A stretch of DNA of 64,000 bases from the NCBI GenBank assembly GCA_964036155.1, contig OZ038422.1, forward strand, positions 67,727,201-67,791,200, in the 5' to 3' direction. Position numbers and translations under genes: made by a program. This document shows positions 59,001 to 64,000 of the stretch, in pieces. This DNA is from Diploscapter coronatus. Its lineage: Eukaryota; Nematoda; Chromadorea; Rhabditida; Rhabditidae. Numbering within the stretch: position 1 is the stretch's first letter; each line of letters starts with the position of its first letter. The notes below the pieces were generated by a model. It was not told the origin of the DNA. It did not search any database and saw only the letters and a list, made by a program, of their open reading frames with translations.

Positions 59001-59288
59001 TTCGTTTGTATTTCAGTATTTTCACTACGGGTCCTCAGCAATGCACTTCCATTTCAGTCACAATTCGGGTATTTTTCACTTTGCCTCGATGACCATACTC
59101 TGGGTACAAGCATGTCAATCTGCATTTGCAGATGGTGATAAAATTGATATTATAAAATTTCAAGGTGTCTAGAAGAAGTGGTTCTAAAGCCATCAACTCG
59201 TTTGAGTTGTTATCTTTTTTCTTTTATTTATTATATTCTTTCTTCAGAAGAGAAGTTGAGTATTTTCAGTCGGCATTGGGCGTGTTAA
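56066..59288 (+). CDS. Seipin (BSCL2 family), lipid-droplet assembly protein
   Basis: Seipin is an ER membrane protein that forms ring oligomers at lipid-droplet contact sites. The start directly follows GCAATTCGCAG. Exons in phase: MQPPIATARSVWRRVFDRQN, first membrane helix (VAFLFQLSLLSTVAAVCPFI), HEIPLNLVFSTCSDDLHGVC then SFPTATLEYDQ (family GVCSFP motif), SYSLSVRLNFADLDQNRQLS, LTCLAFLPLYLLGFICN, SLHDKYAQ, IDSAYLVIHANFGLIRHFTY and the second helix (SFYLLIFIPTF, LFFMLTIYWAIS). The C-terminal tail is acidic (SESAVAEDEADDNEDAATES) and ends SIFSRHWAC-stop. A SINE is inserted in the intron after DKYAQ. The stop is 57 bases before the next start codon, suggesting an operon. Confidence 0.88.
56953..57112. 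repeat. Imperfect inverted repeat in a seipin intron
   Basis: CGAAACTTTCGGAAACCTCC at the left pairs with GGTTCCGAGAAGTTCG-type sequence at the right. The 117-residue open frame at 56934-57287 spans it and is judged intronic. Confidence 0.45.
57455..57725 (+). mobile_element. tRNA-derived SINE, copy 3, recent insertion in a seipin intron
   Basis: 271 bp flanked by a perfect 18-bp target duplication ATAAGACTCACCTTTCTT (57437-57454 and 57726-57743). Box A (TAGTGCAGTGG) and box B (AAGTTCGACTCCC) are intact in the tRNA-like head. The 3' end is AATAATAAGGCTAGG plus a short A run. Removing one duplication plus the element leaves an ordinary 42-nt intron, so the pre-insertion state is clear. Confidence 0.92.
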
Positions 59289-59345
59289 ATCGATTTCAAG
59301 GATATTTCGAAGAATTCTGCAATGAACGACTGAGCAGCCATTTGG

Positions 59346-62228
59346 ATGAGGTCGATCGACATGCGGCCTGCGCCCTCTTTCTACGACTCCTTCGCAGCCC
59401 AAACTGGTCAGACACTCCCTCAGTGTCCCGGGTTCTGTGGCAGGCGGTACAGGAATGCCACTCCTTCTTGGACTGAATGTCATGTGAGTTCATCAATCGG
59501 AAAAAGACGTGAATTTTCTTGCAAATGTTGAGATACTCGACAATTTTCAACAACGTTCTCCTGGAAGTTTCGTTGTTTTGCCAAGAGGTTATCAGTGTGT
59601 ATCTCAAAGACTCGCTTCATTTTCAGAGCAAGTTAATTCGTGCATATCGATCACGCGATATCAGGGAAAAAATACTAGTCCGCGAATTCTAATCTCAGTT
59701 TATTTTTTGAAGTTTCCTTTCCGAAGCACTGCCAATGAAACGAATAATCAGTTGTTTACGCTAACATTGATGTATGCTAACTTGTCATCTACTAATGTTT
59801 ATAAAAGAGGTAAAGAAACAATTATTGACGCTAAATTGTAGAGTAAGGATTCGCTCTTAGCGCTTCTTGACCTGAAATCTGGTCGACATGCCGAAATTTA
59901 CCTACATTGAAAAAGATGATGCGAATCTGTAAGTAACGCTGATAGTTTCCCTTTTGAGGCTTCAGAAAGGAACATTTACATTTCAAAAGAAGTAAATAGT
60001 TGAGTGCTTCGGTACCACAAAGATGTAGACGAGGTTGTGTACTGTGTAGAGGCTTGAAGGTTAAACAAGATGCGAGCGAAATCATTTATTAACTGATAGT
60101 ATTGGGTATTTATAGAGATCGAGGGTGAGATATCTAGAGTGAGATATGCAATGATATTGTTATATTAAATCATGCCCTAACTTAAATGAGAGAACGTAGA
60201 CAGCATATTGGAGGTGGGAGAGAAGAGGAAAGCGACTGATTCATTCATTGTTATATAGCGAAGAAAGTTTTCCTTCTATTCGAGTCCTGATAAGGGAATA
60301 TATAATACTGATGTTATAAATGGAGAACATTTCTTTCAACTCTTTCTGTAATCGAATCGATGCATTTCCCAACTGCAGGCATGTGAGTGGGGCAGTCGTG
60401 CTCGAGACGGATCCTACTGCGATCCCTGTCGCAGTCCTCTGCACGGCTACGACTGGATGTTCCTCGGCTTCTGTGCAATTGTGCCTCTTCTCATCAACCT
60501 CAGTTATGTTCGAGTTCATAGTCCAAAGCGAATGTAAGTTTTCTTTTCAATTATTTTTACTACGGTAAAAACCCGTAGTGGTTTACTTGAAAACCAAAAG
60601 CGATGCTAAATGGCGAAGAAATGTGCCTCGTATTCTCCATCTACCGTATTCCCTCCAGTTGAAGGGCATGCCCTTCTGTTCTCAGATCCCCCTATTTTTG
60701 AAAATTTGAATTTTTCAAGCTGCTATAACTTCTCATTTTACGAACATAATAGAGTTGACTAAAGTATTTTGATTTTTCAAGTAACCCCTTTTGTAGATCT
60801 CGAACTCACCAATTTCTCGAGTACCTTTCATGTGGATTCGAGTGTATTCTGGCAGCCATCATCTCCATCCTTCTGTACGAACCAAAATGGTCCTTCAAAT
60901 TGTATGGATGCCAAAAAGCCGGATATAAAGATTGGTAGGCAATATTTGAGGGAAATTAAATTCGTTATTCTTCTTCTTCAGGTATCCGGCTCTTTACAAC
61001 CCAGTGATTGGCTTTGCAAAGACTATGAAATGCTCCTATGAAGTCGTATACCCATTGTAAGCAGTTTTATGCAACATCTTAAATTTTCAATGCTCATTTA
61101 GATTCTCTTTGCCCCTAGTTTATCTGGCAATTTTATCCTTGATAATCCCCATCTGTCGAGGCCTGCTTTACGTTGTCGCCTTCAAGCGAAAGAGAGACGC
61201 GATGGCAGTCTATTCGGCCATTCTCGGTCTTCCGCAATGGGCTATTTTGCATATTCTGGGAGTAAGCTGAATATTATCTTTAATGAAAATCTGAAAATTA
61301 TATAATGCTGTTGAATCTCCAATTCGACAAATTTGATTACATGCGATTTCGATACAAAATGTTCATACATTGTTTCGAAAAAGTTCACTCAAGACACTTC
61401 TTTTTAGTTAGCCTAATCTGTGAGGGGAAAATAATTTTTCCAGCAAATGCTTTTTGAGGATAATTGAAAAGTATCTAGAAGAGATTATTTCCCTTCTAAA
61501 AATGTTTTTGTTGTTTCAGGCCGGTATAATCTTCACCTCGTTTCCATTTTTGCTGCTTCTGAGCAGCTTGACTTCGAACGCCATGCACTTGTCCATGCAG
61601 GGCCGATTGACAATCCGTCAAATACTCAGTAAACTCCCTCTGGATTCATTCCCTTTATTTTGTGCCATTTCAGAGCTATTGTTTACCTCTCCAATTCACA
61701 TCACAATTCTGCTCTGCAATACAGCCTTTTTCGGCTTCGCAGTCCTCTCCTTGACATCGACAGAGTGAGTTTTTCTAATTGCTTTTGCTTAGTCTTGAGA
61801 ATAGTCTTAATTCCCTTTACAAATGAAAGTAATAATGGCGTGAAAGAAATTGAATGCTACATATTTGCATTTCGAACGAAAATGAACAAGAACATATCCT
61901 GATTTGCCCTATTCATACTCCTGTGATTTCTGTAAAGAACCCAACTAGATCGCGTAAATTGACGATAATTAGCGAGTTGGTCGCTTTCCCTTTTTGAAAA
62001 TTGACTTTATTTCTCCTTTTCAATGCGATTTAAATCGCGTGCGTAAAAAGCATTGACCGGAGTGCTCAAAGCACTGCAATAAGACTTTTCATTTCTGTCG
62101 AAGGCATTTTCTTTTGCAGAGACCTACGGAGTCTGTACTGGCTGCTGTTGTCGCCCCTGCCGATGATCTTCTACATCCTCACGATCGGCCTCTCACATCC
62201 CTCTGTGCTCACAGAGACTGCTGCATAG
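59346..62228 (+). CDS. JKAMP/JAMP-like ER membrane protein
   Basis: JAMP family proteins are multi-pass ER proteins that bring proteasomes and ERAD factors to the membrane. Exons in phase: MRSIDMRPAPSFYDSFAAQT, QCPGFCGRRYRNATPSWTEC, then after an 894-nt intron ACEWGSRARDGSYCDPCRSP and HGYDWMFLGFCAIVPLLINL, FECILAAIISILLYEP, YKDWYPALYNPVIGFAKTMK, CSYEVVYP, LVYLAILSLIIPICRGLLYV, AGIIFTSFPFLLLLSSLTSN, LYWLLLSPLPMIFYILTIGL, ending TETAA-stop. The Cys pattern CPGxCGR..CxxC..CxxC and YDWxxLGF match the family N-terminus. The start is 57 bases after the seipin stop, behind the acceptor-like GAGCAG. Confidence 0.87.
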
Positions 62229-62634
62229 CTGTGTTGCTGCACTGTCTCTCCTCCCCTTCCTTCTCATTCAGTTCACCCAAAAGCATTAATTAATTAGTTA
62301 ATTGATTAATTAACTAATTAATTACCCCTTCTCTTCCCCTCGTCACAGGTATTTCAGGTTTCCATCTATGATTCAAACATGCGGGTATTTTCTTCCATGT
62401 TTTTCTTTCTTTTGTCTTATTATTTAATAATAATTCAGACAAATTTTCAACTCTCCCAAAATTCGTATTCTACTTTCAAATAATAGTTTGCCATTGTTTC
62501 TCTCTATTTTTAGAGTAATAAATTTATGTCTATTAAAATTGAAAAGAATGAGTTTCGAAGATAGATGTTGCATTTTCATGTCAAGTATCGTGCGATTAAT
62601 TCATTTTTTGCATCTAATCAGTTTCCATTTTGAG
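62229..62634. other. Intergenic between JKAMP-like and PGAP3-like genes
   Basis: 406 bases. An alternating TTAATTAA-type palindromic tract occupies 62287-62325. AATAATAATT near 62430 is AT-rich. There is no gene. The downstream start codon follows TTCCATTTTGAG closely, so the pair may belong to one transcription unit. Confidence 0.45.
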
Positions 62635-63811
62635 ATGCTTCTTCCCGCTCTGCTTCTGTTCGTGCAGCTGCCTGATGGAGGTCTGGCTTCGCAAGGCGAT
62701 ATGTCGTCCATTTACAGGTAAAGGAGAAATGAACTGCAGAAATCAGAAGTGAGTGATTCTTTCAGGGGATGCATCGGCAGGGAGTGCTATTCGAATTTCG
62801 ATTGTCCTGCTAGCTTCTCAGAGTATGGCTGGGTGCGTGGCGACTGCTTTCGGTGAGATTTTCTAATTTTCGATTTGAAAGACAAGAACTTCTATTTCCT
62901 AAGGAAATTTCCATTGCAATTATTAAGATTTTCTTGCTTCAATTATTTTCGGAAGTTTAACTATGCAAATGACTTGCTACATGGAGGAATGAATAATTCA
63001 AGGATTGCTTTTTGTATTTGACGGAATTATCTTTTCCCACACTTTCTACACTCGTACTTCCTAATCAGGCATTTCGTATGTATATCACTTCTTCAAATAC
63101 GAAATATCAATTCGTCATTTCTCTACTCTTCCGTTCCGTAAATGCAGATTGTCATCGTGTTTCTTTCGCTGAACTTGTATTTCTGCAGATGTCGGCAGAA
63201 ATGCGTCTGGGAGACAGTTGAGCACTTCCAAAACGAGTACGGCTTCGTGCCCCAATTCCACGGAAAATGGCCGTTTGCTGCAATCGACGTCAATATTCTG
63301 GGCTTTCACATCGTCATTCAGGTTCTCCATCATAATTCTTTTCAAGCTCATTCATGAACTTTGCAGGAATTGGCCTCTTTCCTCTTTTCGCTGGGAAATT
63401 TCTGGACAGTTCTGATGATGCGAGAGAAGATCGCATCCATGAAGCACTTGCCCAACAAGATGATGTGGATGTACTATACGAGTGTTGGACTGATCACTTG
63501 GTAACGGAAACTTGAATAATAATTTTTCGATAGATTGAGATATTGTTTTTCTTTCTCCATACTTTTGAAAAGTGTATCTTCATATTTTAAAAGAATCATG
63601 TCGTTTTTTTTATCAATTCACTTTGGTTAGAGACCTTGTTTTGCGAAAAGATTATTCCTATTTGCAGGCTGTGTTCTGCGTTTTTCCACGCTCAAGACTT
63701 CTGGCTGAGCGAGCTGTTGGACTACTTCTCTGCATTCGCCTATGTCATTTTCGCATTCTATCTGTCTGTTCACATCACCCAGCCATTTCTGGGAAAAAGG
63801 AAGAAAATGTA
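62635..63811 (+). CDS. PGAP3/Per1-like GPI remodelling protein (partial, runs off the window)
   Basis: PGAP3 removes the sn-2 fatty acid from GPI anchors in the Golgi/ER. The start gives a signal peptide (MLLPALLLFVQLPDGGLASQ). Exons in phase: GCIGRECYSNFDCPASFSEY, GDCFRCRQKCVWETVEHFQN, VPQFHGKWPFAAIDVNILGF, ELASFLFSLGNFWTVLMMRE, YYTSVGLITW, LCSAFFHAQDFWLSELLDYF, SAFAYVIFAFYLSVHITQPF. The CRQKCVW, PQFHGKWPF and FFHAQD segments are family signatures; human has CxxxCMW, PQFHGKWPF and VFHTRD. The last visible exon ends GKRKK at a GT donor, and the remaining membrane helices should lie beyond 64000. It could alternatively stop at 63812 if that donor is unused. Confidence 0.88.
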
Positions 63812-64000
63812 GGTTTACGAATTTGGCTTGGCCATAATTTCATGCTATGTTAATATTCAAAACAGTAATTTACTGAAAGCTTCATAAAAAGTAACAAAAA
63901 AATCGACATAGAATTGATGATAATCCAAATAAGACAGCGAGTACTTTCTTATCACGAATGAGTACAAATTTCCCAAAGATTTGATGAAATGGGCGCAGTA

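Noticed and set aside
59165..59476. 103-residue plus-strand frame between seipin and the JKAMP-like gene
   Set aside because: The same bases encode the seipin last exon and the JKAMP first exon in other frames that match their families.
59889..59935. A short exon MPKFTYIEKDDANL as the JKAMP start
   Set aside because: Its phase does not fit the next exon. The exon at 59346 supplies the conserved Cys pattern in phase.

Overview
This window is animal (metazoan) nuclear DNA, most likely from a nematode. I see no bacterial, phage or CRISPR features. Coding sequence is cut into short exons by many introns of about 42 to 55 nt ending in TTTCAG-like acceptors. Several start codons sit directly behind a TTTCAG-like 3' splice site, as expected where a spliced leader is trans-spliced, and several genes lie head to tail within about 60 to 400 nt, like trans-spliced operons. 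The STAT gene lacks the N-terminal domain, as nematode STATs do. The species cannot be named from sequence alone. All exon models were assembled by eye.

Layout. 1-4.8 kb (minus): two tandem kelch modules that can be spliced into one double-propeller protein, then an unrecognised secreted helical protein. 5.2-5.5 kb: a tRNA-derived SINE. 6.1-9.7 kb (minus): a large unrecognised Ser/Pro-rich protein with an NPF motif. 10.0 kb (plus): a possible 57-residue ORF. 11.2-15.2 kb (plus): STAT. 16.4-21.4 kb (plus): a secreted protein with ephrin-receptor-like Cys-rich repeats and EGF modules. 22.0-22.4 and 23.8-24.3 kb (plus): two small secreted peptides, one ending in a Gly that could support amidation, the other Tyr-rich. 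26.2-30.8 kb (plus): glutamine synthetase with a mitochondrial-looking leader. 31.1-40.0 kb (minus): a head-to-tail cluster of a REXO5-like RNA exonuclease, a Cys-rich protein, a coiled-coil/Pro-rich protein and a steroid 5-alpha-reductase. 41.0-54.3 kb: a repeat-rich block with four more kelch genes (two with an F-box, one with a membrane segment instead, one with neither), a small hypothetical gene, a Tc1/mariner fragment and a 1.7 kb foldback element. 56.1-64 kb (plus): seipin, JKAMP-like and PGAP3-like genes, all membrane proteins of the ER or early secretory pathway; only 57 nt separate the first two.

The conserved housekeeping blocks contrast with the flanking kelch blocks, which show recent duplication, inversion, N-terminal swapping and MITE insertion. 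Two MITEs carry 9-bp target duplications and have matching empty sites in paralogous kelch copies. One SINE in a seipin intron has a perfect 18-bp target duplication. Three introns need a GC donor, and three further junctions do not keep frame with any canonical intron I can find.
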